The notes under the pieces are model-generated. The model had not been told where the DNA came from and searched no databases. It saw only the letters and a program-made list of their open reading frames with translations. Below, piece after piece: positions 1-8,404 of a stretch of 64,000 nt of DNA (its first letter is position 1; each line of letters opens with the position of its first letter). The translations under genes and the position numbers were made by a program. The DNA lies in assembly GCA_020627705.1 (NCBI GenBank), contig JAHDGJ010000004.1:124001-188000 (forward strand), in the 5' to 3' direction. This stretch comes from Saprospiraceae bacterium (GTDB lineage: Bacteria > Bacteroidota > Bacteroidia > Chitinophagales > Saprospiraceae).

Positions 1-1333
1 TCCTGCGTTTCATTTTAAAATTTAATGAAGCCCCTAAATGCCAGTTTTGATAAAATCGTGTAGAATTAAATCCAGAAAACTGGGAGGTATATTGAAAGGA
101 TTGATTCTCGACGCCCACAGTAATATCTGATCCTACAGAATTTACAGAGGCATCAATTTGATTAGAATCCGAAATTCCTAAAGCATAACCTACACTACCA
201 GTAAAACTTATTCTGTTTTTGAGAAGAAATACTCGGTTTACCATTCTAAGCGTAATCAAGCTAGCTCCAACACCATAGCTTCCAGTATAATTGTTTTCAA
301 CACTCCATTTGAGCAGGTTCGTGTATTTACTGTACGACAATTCAAAAGCAGTATTCTTTAACCATTGGTATCCAGCGGTAACTTTAAAAAAGCCCTCTAA
401 ATAAATTGACTCGGCCAAGGTAGAAACTGAAACGTAAGGATCGAAAAAACCATAGTTTATATCGTGTTTTGCGCTAATATCTAGCCCGACATAAAAATGC
501 GAAGCATACTTTTCTACTGGCAGCACCAGGTCTATAGGGGACAATGCTCTTTGGGTAGAAAAATCCAAGGCACTAATCTTTAAGCCTTGTACCCCTGGAA
601 CTTTTTCAAGCACATCTCTTTGCTCTAGCGCATCGTCGACAATCAATGGCGCCTCATCCAATTTTAATTTGAATCCGTCCACCTGGTTTAACTCCTCTTC
701 ATCTTTCTTATTTAGCAACCCTTCAAGCTCATTCTGTTCTTGTAGAGCCAACTCTTTAGATCCAACATTTAAGCCTATACTTTTTGCTGCATTTGCGTCA
801 TCACCCAATAAGAAATTGTCTTGACTTTCGTCAGTGGTAATGTTCTCTAGAAAATTATTACGAACTAACTTTTCATTCGATTCTTTATTCAACGACTTCA
901 GCTCCGATACAGACCATTTTCGGTTTTGCTGCACTTCATTAGTATTTGGCCACGTATTAGGCCTTGTGTTTTTTTGTTGTACTAACTTCTTGTTATTCAC
1001 TAGACTTGTGCTTGGCTGCGTTTCCTTTTGTGTTACTTTTTGTTCTGGGTTTTGGATTTGTGTTTGAGATTGTCTTAGGCCTTGATTAGAGGTCATAGAC
1101 TTATTATCCAAGTGGTCTGGTGTCCTTAAAATCCAATACCCACAAGCCAAACCAATGATAAACATCGACAAGACTAGAAAATTAACGTGCTTATACCATG
1201 CATTTTTAGGTTTAGAATCTGAGAGACTTTTCTTAAATCCTTCAAAGGCCTTCGGATCAAAATCAACCTCGTATTTTTCGAAGGATTTTTTAAACGCCTT
1301 TTCGGACTGGAGTATTTTGTTTTCCTTATCCAT
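1..1333 (-). CDS. Single-pass membrane protein with outer-membrane-like beta domain, partial (C-terminus off the left edge)
   Basis: The minus-strand frame is open from the ATG at 1333 to the window edge, about 444 codons with no stop. Residues 1-47 are charged and probably cytoplasmic. Residues about 50-70 form one hydrophobic segment (core FLVLSMFIIGLACGYWIL). A long Q/N/K-rich linker follows. From about residue 265 the protein alternates aromatic and polar residues like a small outer-membrane barrel. The ATG overlaps the end of the sigma-factor gene by 8 nt, so the two are translationally coupled and the protein could act as its anti-sigma partner, although no canonical anti-sigma motif is seen. 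The function is unknown. The frame is certain; the barrel assignment is by pattern only. Confidence 0.75.
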   Translation of the reverse strand, partial: MDKENKILQSEKAFKKSFEKYEVDFDPKAFEGFKKSLSDSKPKNAWYKHVNFLVLSMFIIGLACGYWILRTPDHLDNKSMTSNQGLRQSQTQIQNPEQKVTQKETQPSTSLVNNKKLVQQKNTRPNTWPNTNEVQQNRKWSVSELKSLNKESNEKLVRNNFLENITTDESQDNFLLGDDANAAKSIGLNVGSKELALQEQNELEGLLNKKDEEELNQVDGFKLKLDEAPLIVDDALEQRDVLEKVPGVQGLKISALDFSTQRALSPIDLVLPVEKYASHFYVGLDISAKHDINYGFFDPYVSVSTLAESIYLEGFFKVTAGYQWLKNTAFELSYSKYTNLLKWSVENNYTGSYGVGASLITLRMVNRVFLLKNRISFTGSVGYALGISDSNQIDASVNSVGSDITVGVENQSFQYTSQFSGFNSTRFYQNWHLGASLNFKMKRR

Positions 1334-1889
1334 AGTGTTCTTTAATTAAATCCATCAATAATTTTCTTGCATTGGCAACATGCCATTTGGACGTCCCCTT
1401 AGAGATTCCTAATTTCTCTGCTATTTCATCATGCTTTAATTCTTCCATTACAAACAAATTAAAAACCGTTCGAGTGGAATCAGGTAATTTTTGAAATAAC
1501 AGTAATATTTCTTCAACCTGAAGATTTGAAAGTGCTTGGTTATAAGTCTTTTCGTCAATCTCAAGTATTTCTACCGTCTGTACACCTTCTTTTACATATT
1601 TACGACAATGATCGATTGCTGTACGCTGTACAATAGTTCTGACCCATCCTCCAAAATTTTGACTTTTATAGTTTGAAATAGAATTAATCACTTTTAAAAA
1701 AGCGGTATTGATAATCTCATTGGCGTCTTCCCTTGACTTAGAATACCTTAATGCCGTAGGCATCATTTGACCATAAAACTCTTTATAAAAAGCTTCTTGT
1801 GCTCTGCGGTCCGAATTTTTTAACCCTTCTACAAGCGAATCATATTCCGCATGTACATTAGTTTTTTCAACTACTTTTAATTGGGTCAT
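1326..1889 (-). CDS. ECF-type RNA polymerase sigma factor
   Basis: About 187 residues. Region 2 is visible in the segment with LRYSKSREDANEIINTAFLK and GGWVRTIVQRTAIDHCR. Region 4 is visible in LPDSTRTVFNLFVMEELKHD followed by the helix-turn-helix EIAEKLGISKGTSKWHVANA. The frame extends upstream to a TTG at 1946, but the ATG at 1889 gives the usual length and is preferred. It lies between an outer-membrane protein gene (63 nt upstream of this ATG) and a membrane protein gene that overlaps its stop, so all three are probably one operon. The length and two-domain layout are normal for ECF factors. Its regulon cannot be read from the sequence. Confidence 0.9.
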   Translation of the reverse strand: MTQLKVVEKTNVHAEYDSLVEGLKNSDRRAQEAFYKEFYGQMMPTALRYSKSREDANEIINTAFLKVINSISNYKSQNFGGWVRTIVQRTAIDHCRKYVKEGVQTVEILEIDEKTYNQALSNLQVEEILLLFQKLPDSTRTVFNLFVMEELKHDEIAEKLGISKGTSKWHVANARKLLMDLIKEHYG

Positions 1890-1952
1890 CAGTCTTAAAT
1901 CTGATCTTAAATTTCGTGCTTTTATATGAGATGTATACCCCGTCAACTTACT

Positions 1953-2720
1953 CTATTTCAATTTATATTTAAAGTTTAAGCTTACGATATGAGCACTTGC
2001 ATTGTTAATGACTTGTGCATCGCCCGTCATTTGATCAATTTGATAATCAATGTAAGCCACATTGTAATCAATAAATCCCTGCAAACGCCGCACATCCAAG
2101 CCTACAGAGAATTTCTTACTAATCCTGTAATCTATGCCAAGACCAACTTCCGCCAAAGGAAGCGTGCCCGAATGTAATTCTACAATGTTGGTGTCTATGA
2201 TTACTTCTTGTCCTTCCGAATTTGTAAACATACTTTTGCCACCAGGGTTTCCAGCGCCATCATAATCCAAGCCTACAAAAAAACCTGCACTTGCTTTTAC
2301 TTTGAATTTGTTTTGCAAAAAGTGTTGCTGCCCAACAAACCTGACTCCTACAGTGCTCATTTTTTTCAGATGCGTTGTAGTCTTGGAACCGTCTTGTCCC
2401 GTGTTTCTCGAAATCTGTGTTGGATTTAATTGATAGGCCAATTCTATTGCAAAATTAGAGCTCACTCCAAATCCAATTTCTGCGTTAAATCCATTAGACC
2501 AAATGGATGAAGCACTAATGAAATCGTCCGTTGTCGCTCTATTTATGTCCTTATATCTCATGAATCCTAGACCAAAATAAATTTTGTCGTATTGATCCTG
2601 AAGGATTTCTTTTTTGCCTCCAAAAAGCTTTGAAGAACTTGATTGAGCAGAACCAATGGTGAAACTTCCTGCCATTAAGCAAAAAACAAGAATTAAATTT
2701 TGAAGAACTGATGATTTCAT
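1953..2720 (-). CDS. Outer membrane beta-barrel protein
   Basis: 255 residues with a signal peptide (hydrophobic core LILVFCLMAGSFTIGSA, cleavage near SAQ) followed by alternating beta-strand sequence typical of 8-strand-type outer membrane proteins (for example GFNAEIGFGVSSNFAIELAY and a C-terminal strand ending VSLNFKYKLK). It is the first gene of the presumed operon with the sigma factor, whose coding region starts just downstream. This is a common arrangement in Bacteroidota for envelope-responsive loci. No specific ligand or enzyme motif is recognised. Confidence 0.75.
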   Translation of the reverse strand: MKSSVLQNLILVFCLMAGSFTIGSAQSSSSKLFGGKKEILQDQYDKIYFGLGFMRYKDINRATTDDFISASSIWSNGFNAEIGFGVSSNFAIELAYQLNPTQISRNTGQDGSKTTTHLKKMSTVGVRFVGQQHFLQNKFKVKASAGFFVGLDYDGAGNPGGKSMFTNSEGQEVIIDTNIVELHSGTLPLAEVGLGIDYRISKKFSVGLDVRRLQGFIDYNVAYIDYQIDQMTGDAQVINNASAHIVSLNFKYKLK

Positions 2721-2806
2721 AAAAAATATCGTCGATTCGTTGATTTATAAGGTCTATCGTAAAAGTGACAAAAAAGGTTGGGGGATAAATAACTTTTTTT
2801 TCATTT

Positions 2807-2814
2807 TATCTTTA
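2807..2814 (+). promoter_or_regulatory. Possible -7 box of the SRPBCC gene
   Basis: TATCTTTA fits the Bacteroidota TAnnTTTG -7 consensus except at the last base, and lies 14 nt before the ATG at 2829. No clear -33 element is seen. Confidence 0.35.
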
Positions 2815-2828
2815 GCACAAAGGCACTT

Positions 2829-3266
2829 ATGAAATTTACATGTACCGTTGACATTGATCTTCCTCGTGAACACGTCATCAAAACCTTCAATAACCCACAT
2901 AATATGCGGCACTGGCAGGATGGGTTTGTCTCTTTCGAACATTTGAGCGAAGGAGATCCCAAACCTGGCTCAAAAGCAAAGATAGTTTACAATAATAATG
3001 GAAAGGAAATGGTACTTATCGAGAGCCTTGAAGTCTATGATCTTCCTCGTGAAATGACTGCTGTTTACGAACATGAAATGATGGACAATAGAATGCAAAA
3101 TCTTTTTCAAGAAATCCACGCCAATCAGACAAGGTGGACCGCTAATATTCATTATTTCAGAATGAAAGGATTCATGAAGATTGTGGCTTGGCTGTTTCCC
3201 TCTATGTTTAAAAAACAAGTCCAAAAATGGATGGACCAGTTTAAGGTATTTGCCGAAAAGCAATAA
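2829..3266 (+). CDS. SRPBCC (START-like) family protein
   Basis: 145 residues with the layout of polyketide-cyclase/START-like proteins. An N-terminal strand (KFTCTVDIDLPREHVIKTF) is followed by N-x-x-x-M-x-x-W-Q-D-G, then beta strands and a long C-terminal amphipathic helix ending at VQKWMDQFKVFAEKQ. Such proteins form a cavity for small hydrophobic ligands. No catalytic residues can be assigned. It is a single-gene unit on the plus strand, divergent from the OMP-sigma operon and followed by a bidirectional terminator. Confidence 0.8.
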   Translation: MKFTCTVDIDLPREHVIKTFNNPHNMRHWQDGFVSFEHLSEGDPKPGSKAKIVYNNNGKEMVLIESLEVYDLPREMTAVYEHEMMDNRMQNLFQEIHANQTRWTANIHYFRMKGFMKIVAWLFPSMFKKQVQKWMDQFKVFAEKQ

Positions 3267-3298
3267 AAAAGCCCCTTGACAAATCAAGAGGCTCTTTT
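3267..3298. terminator. Bidirectional rho-independent terminator
   Basis: A 10-bp stem (3270-3279 with 3284-3293, one G-T pair) and a 4-nt loop are flanked by an A run on the left and a T run on the right. It sits between the convergent SRPBCC gene and the small gene at 3316-3564 and can serve both. Confidence 0.85.
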
Positions 3299-3315
3299 AT
3301 GTTGTAGTCGGCATA

Positions 3316-3564
3316 TCAAATAATTGAGGCCGGTAATTTTTCGTGATTTAATTTCTCGAAGTCTCCTTCTTGGAATTTTTTGCCATCCCAAGTTCCCAAC
3401 CACTCGCATTTACCCTTTTGAGTTTGCAAATAATTTTTATAGGCTTGAATAGCTTTTTTCTTTTCCATTCTTTTAATGGTTATGGTATTCATATATCCTT
3501 TGTTGACATTGAAATACCAAACACCTTTTTGAAAATCAAACTTCTTTGTACTTCTTCTTGACAT
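3316..3564 (-). CDS. Small conserved hypothetical protein
   Basis: 82 residues, basic (many K/R), with no signal peptide or membrane segment. The pattern WYFNVNKGYMNTITIKRMEK followed by a helix KKAIQAYKNYLQ and CEWLGTWDGKKF suggests a small compact alpha/beta protein. It has its own ATG and shares the terminator with the gene on the other strand. I do not recognise the family. Confidence 0.6.
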   Translation of the reverse strand: MSRRSTKKFDFQKGVWYFNVNKGYMNTITIKRMEKKKAIQAYKNYLQTQKGKCEWLGTWDGKKFQEGDFEKLNHEKLPASII

Positions 3565-3815
3565 ATTCTCGGTTTATATTAAACAAATACGAAATCCCCA
3601 CCAGTGGCGCCCTTTTGCAAAAAGCAAAATATTCAAAACGATTTAGTAAAAGGGGAATTCTAACATTGACATAAAGAGAACGCAAAAATCAACATTTTAG
3701 TTTGAAAATGCCCGTTTTTTAGAGGTTTTAGGGCCAAAAACTTCAAATTCATTCAGAAAAGAACGTAAAACTACCGCATAATGGTTATAAATTGCATTAT
3801 AATAATTTTGCATCT
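3565..3815. other. Intergenic region
   Basis: About 250 nt between divergent genes. Apart from the -7-like box at 3803-3810, I see only AT-rich DNA without long repeats or an open frame. Confidence 0.5.
3803..3810 (+). promoter_or_regulatory. -7 promoter box of the thioesterase gene
   Basis: TAATTTTG is an exact TAnnTTTG match. Only 5 nt separate it from the ATG at 3816, so the transcript would be leaderless or nearly so. No convincing -33 TTTG was seen. Confidence 0.4.
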
Positions 3816-4346
3816 ATGAATATTAAGAGTTGTAATGATACCAAAACAACAATGACAGAGTTGGTTCTACCTAACGATACCAATGTTTTAGGGAATCTAT
3901 TCGGAGGAAGATTGATGCAATGGATGGATATTGTGGGTGCCATTTGTGCCTCAAAACATGCCGAAGCTCAAACTGTAACAGCCAGTGTGGACAACATTTC
4001 TTTTGACAGTCCAATCAAACTTGGAGATGTTGTAACCTTAGAAGCTCAGGTGAGCCGGGCTTGGAACAGTTCTATGGAAGTGTATATAGAAGTACATACC
4101 AACCGCATAACTGGGCAAGAAAAAGTAAAATCCAACCATGCGTACATAACTTTTGTGGCTATAGATATCGAAACGGGTAAGCCTCTTCCTGTGGCCAAAA
4201 TAAAACCAGAAACCAAAGAAGAAATACAACGCTATGAATCTGCGAATCGACGAAAAGAGATTCGACTCATTTTAGGCAAACGTCTCAAACCAAAGGATGC
4301 AAAAGAAGTTATTGATTTCTTTGCCGAATTTGCTGAGGAAGAGTAA
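3816..4346 (+). CDS. Acyl-CoA thioesterase, hotdog fold
   Basis: 176 residues from the ATG at 3816; a TTG at 3792 in the same frame is less likely. The hotdog signature is clear: an N-terminal strand MTELVLPNDTNVLGNLFGG, the hotdog helix RLMQWMDIVGAICASKHA, then TASVDNISFDSPIKLGDVV and a strand ending NHAYITFVAID. This is the YciA/BACH-type arrangement, and such enzymes hydrolyse acyl-CoA to fatty acid and CoA. The Asp in QWMD and the N-x-F-G-G segment are the expected active-site region. The C-terminal extra helix (residues about 135-176) is charged. Substrate chain length cannot be told. Confidence 0.9.
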   Translation: MNIKSCNDTKTTMTELVLPNDTNVLGNLFGGRLMQWMDIVGAICASKHAEAQTVTASVDNISFDSPIKLGDVVTLEAQVSRAWNSSMEVYIEVHTNRITGQEKVKSNHAYITFVAIDIETGKPLPVAKIKPETKEEIQRYESANRRKEIRLILGKRLKPKDAKEVIDFFAEFAEEE

Positions 4347-4351
4347 TGATT

Positions 4352-6037
4352 CTAATTGAAAATACCATTTATAATACCTAAGGTGATGAGATAAGTAGGA
4401 CTTACGCCAGCCTTTCCTAGCGCTCCAGAAGAAAGCGTGCCTCCGGTTTCCAATGGATTATCCGATGCATAATATGCATAACGTATTTCGACTTTTTCAC
4501 TGATGCTCTTTCTGATTTGCGAAGCGGCCTGAATGGCTTTCTGATAATGCGCCCCTTCCATTTCTAATCCTACACACTTCCATGACGACCTTAAAAAATA
4601 TCTCAAAATATCCCGATTCTGCAAAGAGGTGCCCAACACTGTGATCATTGGCCCTTCAAAAACCTTTAAGTTATGCGATTTGAAAATGTCTCTATCCATG
4701 GCATTTCGGAAAGGATAGTTGTCAGCAGTCCCTTCAAAAATATGTGCATTCGGAATCATAATGTCTCCTTTTACCCCTTCCAATATCCCAGCTTTCCCCA
4801 TAATGTTGACTGACTGAATGTTAAATTTGACCTTAGAATCATTTAAATCCAAAGGCTTTAAAAGCTCGTCCATGCACTCATAGGCTTGCTCTCCAAAAGC
4901 ATAATCCATGACCACCAAAATCTGCGCTTTATTTTCTTCGTTAGAAAGTTCAAAACCAAGCTCTTTGGGCAAATTGGATTGTGACATCTGACTACAATCA
5001 AAAACCTGAACCCCTAAATTGCTTCCACTTTCGTCCTCAATTTGATACATACCATGCTCCAGGGCAAATTGTGTCACCTTATCCCTTAGACTGGTATTGC
5101 TGCCGATGGCCAATTCTTCGGCTACATCCAACAAAGATTCAATAGGTAGGTCTTCGTGCAACGCAGCTTTAGCATAAAAGCTATTCATCACACTGTGCAA
5201 ATTGGAACTGATTATATGTATTGGCCTTTCGGCGAAATTATTATCGTATAAAAAACGCTTTAGTTTCTCGGCCCATCTGCCTCCATATTCGTGATGACCC
5301 ACAATCTCTCGCAACGATGAAGAAAAACTGATTTCTCTCTTTCGTTCGCCCCTATATTCGTCGATACTATATTTCCCCAACCAATACACTATATGAAACA
5401 AAGAGTTTACTCCTTTGGTCCCATCAAATTTTATGCACGCCTTTTTGGTTTCATCAAAAGTCCGTCCTATCAAAGTACTGAGATAACTATATCCCCGCTC
5501 GAAATCAAACTGCTTGTCTTTGTTTCGCTTGACTATTTCTTTTAATCGCCTCCACTCCAATGTTTCTTCTCCTTTTAGATCTAAAGCATTGTTTCTAATT
5601 TTTTCGGATTCGATGTACATAAAAGTCAGATGCGTCAAAACATCATAGATATCCGATCTCCCTCGCGTCATTTCTATATAAAACTGTTCAGCATCAATCC
5701 TAAAACAATTCCTCCTTCGTTTGGATGGAATGATCGCTTCAAAGGACTTTTGAAATCCTTCTTTAGAAACCAATTTAATGTATTTGCATTCTTCAATCCC
5801 TTTGGGCAAGCGTTGAAAAATATAATTTAGCCCATCAAGTTCTACCCTTTCTGGGTCAGTAAGATCTCCATATATTTCGGGCTTAAGTTGCATCATAGCC
5901 TTAATGACTGCTTCTCCAGAAGCACCAAGAGGTTTATATGATCCACGAATGAAGAGATGACGCATGGCGATATACAACCGTTGAAGGGCTGATCTGCTTA
6001 GCTGGGCTCGGGTAGATTTGTTACTATACGATGGCAT
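4352..6037 (-). CDS. Conserved Bacteroidota protein of unknown function with nucleoside-phosphorylase-like C-terminus
   Basis: 561 residues, no signal peptide, soluble. The N-terminal two thirds is mostly helical with the segment HHEYGGRWAEKLKRFLYDNN. The C-terminal third contains NIMGKAGILEGVKGDIMIPN, then ITVLGTSLQNRDILRYFL, then VGLEMEGAHY. The last resembles the M-E-G motif of purine-nucleoside phosphorylases and MTA/SAH nucleosidases, where the Glu binds the ribose. From memory it may belong to DUF6909; this was not checked. It converges with the thioesterase gene, with 5 nt between the stops. Its substrate is unknown. Confidence 0.65.
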   Translation of the reverse strand: MPSYSNKSTRAQLSRSALQRLYIAMRHLFIRGSYKPLGASGEAVIKAMMQLKPEIYGDLTDPERVELDGLNYIFQRLPKGIEECKYIKLVSKEGFQKSFEAIIPSKRRRNCFRIDAEQFYIEMTRGRSDIYDVLTHLTFMYIESEKIRNNALDLKGEETLEWRRLKEIVKRNKDKQFDFERGYSYLSTLIGRTFDETKKACIKFDGTKGVNSLFHIVYWLGKYSIDEYRGERKREISFSSSLREIVGHHEYGGRWAEKLKRFLYDNNFAERPIHIISSNLHSVMNSFYAKAALHEDLPIESLLDVAEELAIGSNTSLRDKVTQFALEHGMYQIEDESGSNLGVQVFDCSQMSQSNLPKELGFELSNEENKAQILVVMDYAFGEQAYECMDELLKPLDLNDSKVKFNIQSVNIMGKAGILEGVKGDIMIPNAHIFEGTADNYPFRNAMDRDIFKSHNLKVFEGPMITVLGTSLQNRDILRYFLRSSWKCVGLEMEGAHYQKAIQAASQIRKSISEKVEIRYAYYASDNPLETGGTLSSGALGKAGVSPTYLITLGIINGIFN

Positions 6038-6110
6038 TCACATATTATAAATTAGTATAATATGACAAAATTCATACCGTTTTTTAGACTTTTGAAGTAT
6101 CGCTCTTAAA

Positions 6111-6749
6111 TCACTCTTTCGGGCTTCTGCCAAGACCTATGCTATAGCAAAATGAGAATTGCACATAAGTAAATCGTGTGGTCGATCTGCCCAAAAATTC
6201 TCCATTCATATCGGTAAAATTTAGATCGTACAAAGGAGTGAGGCTATAATTATAGCTCAGCTCATAACGAATTTGATTGTTGCTGAACCCTAGGCCAATT
6301 TTAGGTGTAAAAAAATGTCTGGTATCCAAAAAGAAAAAACTCTCTGCTGCAACATAATTATACTCCAAGGCATAATCATAAGCCATCCCTGCCACAAAAT
6401 CAAAAGGTCCTTTAATTTGGTTTCTCCATTCCAGTGGAACATGTAAATAGGTGCCTTTTTCAAAATAACCATTTTCACCACGCGCACCTATTTGATTGAG
6501 CCCAATGCCCAATGAAAAAGAACTTTGTGTTGAACTTTGATATCTTCCTTTCACAAAAAGGCCAAAAGTGACCATTGGATTTAATCGAGCCTCTGAAAAA
6601 GGTGAATTACCTTCTGAAAAATACTCCGAATAAAATGAGGTATTTGTTACCAGCCCAAGATCAAGATGCATCTTTTTTTGTCCATGTGCATGATTTATGA
6701 AACAACTCATGATCGAAGCTAAAACTATAAGTTTTGAATAATGTAACAT
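6111..6749 (-). CDS. Outer membrane beta-barrel protein
   Basis: 212 residues from the ATG at 6749; a TTG at 6770 extends the frame, but the signal peptide begins cleanly at MLHYSKLIVLASIMSCFINH and ends near HAHGQ. The mature part is alternating beta sequence with Gly/aromatic strands (SSFSLGIGLNQIGARG, NQIRYELSYNYSLTPLYDL) and a C-terminal strand VQFSFCYSIGLG, as in porT-like or OmpW-size barrels. A TAGATTTG box lies 40 nt upstream. It is a single gene divergent from lysS. No specific function can be assigned. Confidence 0.75.
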   Translation of the reverse strand: MLHYSKLIVLASIMSCFINHAHGQKKMHLDLGLVTNTSFYSEYFSEGNSPFSEARLNPMVTFGLFVKGRYQSSTQSSFSLGIGLNQIGARGENGYFEKGTYLHVPLEWRNQIKGPFDFVAGMAYDYALEYNYVAAESFFFLDTRHFFTPKIGLGFSNNQIRYELSYNYSLTPLYDLNFTDMNGEFLGRSTTRFTYVQFSFCYSIGLGRSPKE

Positions 6750-6789
6750 GGAATCTCTATTAATGGCCAAGTTATACCAATTTATGATT

Positions 6790-6797
6790 CAAATCTA
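6790..6797 (-). promoter_or_regulatory. -7 promoter box of the outer membrane protein gene
   Basis: On the minus strand the sequence reads TAGATTTG, an exact TAnnTTTG match, 40 nt before the ATG at 6749. Confidence 0.4.
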
Positions 6798-6851
6798 AGG
6801 AAGTGATGTTTCTAAGCTTACTACACCAGCCACTTTTAAAAACATAATAAC

Positions 6852-6859
6852 TAATTTTG
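6852..6859 (+). promoter_or_regulatory. -7 promoter box of lysS
   Basis: TAATTTTG matches TAnnTTTG exactly and lies 21 nt before the lysS ATG at 6881. Confidence 0.45.
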
Positions 6860-6880
6860 TGCCCAGAAGAAAATATACTA

Positions 6881-8404
6881 ATGTCAGAACATTTAAGTGA
6901 GCAAGAATTAATACGGAGAGAGAATCTTCAAAAAATCACAGAACTAGGATTTAATGCCTACCCTAGTGAACTATACCCAGTGACACACTACTCCACAGAC
7001 ATTAAAGAAACCTTTGTAGAAGGGAGTGAAGATTTTAGATCGGTTTGTCTTGCCGGCAGATTTATGTCAAGAAGAGTCATGGGTAAAGCCTCATTCGCTG
7101 AATTACAAGATTCTAAGGGAAGAATTCAGCTCTATGTTTCAAGAGATGAAATTTGCCCAGAAGAAAATAAGGACCTCTACAATAAAGTGTTTAAAAAACT
7201 TTTGGATCTCGGAGATTTTATTGGTGTAAAAGGGTATGTATTCAAAACCCAAGTTGGGGAAACCAGTATCCATGTTACTGAACTCACCATATTAAGTAAA
7301 TCTTTAAAACCACTTCCTGTAGTTAAAACAGATGCTGACGGTAAAGTATATGATTCGTTTAGTGATCCAGAGTTAAGATATCGTCAGCGTTATGTTGACT
7401 TGGTTGTTAATCCACATGTCAAAAAAGCGTTTGAGCAACGTACAGTGATGTACAAATCCATACGCGAATATTTGGATGCTAAAGGATACATGGAAGTAGA
7501 AACTCCAATCTTACAACCTTTGTATGGAGGAGCTGCGGCCAGACCTTTTACTACCCATCACAACACCTTAGATATGAAATTATATTTAAGGATTGCAAAT
7601 GAATTGTACCTCAAGCGATTAATTGTAGGAGGGTTTGATGGTGTGTACGAATTTTCTAAAGATTTTAGAAATGAAGGTATGAGTAGATTCCATAATCCAG
7701 AGTTTACGCAAGTAGAACTTTATGTTGCTTACAAAGACTACGAATGGATGATGAACTTGGTTGAAGAGATGGTCGAAAAAATATGCCTAGACATCCATGG
7801 GACAACAAAAATAACCGTTGGTAAAAATGAGATTGATTTTAAGCGTCCATGGAAAAGGTATTCGATGTTTGAAGCAATCGAACATTTTACAGGTATAGAT
7901 ATTTCGGAGCAAGACGAAGAAACTATGCGTAAAACAGCCAAAGAGATGCATGTCGAAGTAGATGACTCTATGGGCCGAGGAAAACTCATTGATGAGATTT
8001 TTGGCGAAAAATGTGAAGGTCAATTAATCCAACCTACTTTCATAACAGACTACCCTGTGGAGCTTAGTCCGCTTGCAAAAAAACACAGAAGCAAGGAAGG
8101 ATTGACCGAACGATTTGAAGCTGTTTGTAATGGCAAAGAAATCCTAAATGCATTTTCAGAATTAAATGATCCAATAGATCAAAGAAAAAGATTTGAAGAT
8201 CAATTAGAATTAGGAAAACGTGGGGATGAAGATGCCATGGTATTGGACGAAGATTTCTTGAGGGCTTTAGAATATGGAATGCCTCCAACGGCTGGATTGG
8301 GCATCGGGATGGATCGCTTGGCAATGATCATGACCAACAGTAATTCGATACAAGATGTTTTGTTCTTTCCGCAAATGAAACCAGAAGGTGGAGCTGCTGA
8401 ATAA
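6881..8404 (+). CDS. lysS: Lysine--tRNA ligase, class II
   Basis: 507 residues, the normal length. It has an N-terminal OB-fold anticodon-binding domain (about 50-160: VCLAGRFMSRRVMGKASFAE) and a class II catalytic core. Motif 2 reads FRNEGMSRFHNPEFTQVE and motif 3 reads GLGIGMDRLAMIM near the C-terminus. It charges tRNA-Lys with lysine in the cytoplasm using ATP. The frame could start at a TTG at 6857, but the ATG at 6881 (MSEHLSEQELIRRE) gives the canonical N-terminus. The stop overlaps the following acyltransferase frame by 17 nt, so the two are probably cotranscribed. Confidence 0.97.
   Translation: MSEHLSEQELIRRENLQKITELGFNAYPSELYPVTHYSTDIKETFVEGSEDFRSVCLAGRFMSRRVMGKASFAELQDSKGRIQLYVSRDEICPEENKDLYNKVFKKLLDLGDFIGVKGYVFKTQVGETSIHVTELTILSKSLKPLPVVKTDADGKVYDSFSDPELRYRQRYVDLVVNPHVKKAFEQRTVMYKSIREYLDAKGYMEVETPILQPLYGGAAARPFTTHHNTLDMKLYLRIANELYLKRLIVGGFDGVYEFSKDFRNEGMSRFHNPEFTQVELYVAYKDYEWMMNLVEEMVEKICLDIHGTTKITVGKNEIDFKRPWKRYSMFEAIEHFTGIDISEQDEETMRKTAKEMHVEVDDSMGRGKLIDEIFGEKCEGQLIQPTFITDYPVELSPLAKKHRSKEGLTERFEAVCNGKEILNAFSELNDPIDQRKRFEDQLELGKRGDEDAMVLDEDFLRALEYGMPPTAGLGIGMDRLAMIMTNSNSIQDVLFFPQMKPEGGAAE

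Noticed and set aside
834-1067. Plus-strand open frame of 77 codons
   Set aside because: It lies antisense to the partial membrane protein gene and has a Phe/Cys-rich, non-protein-like composition.
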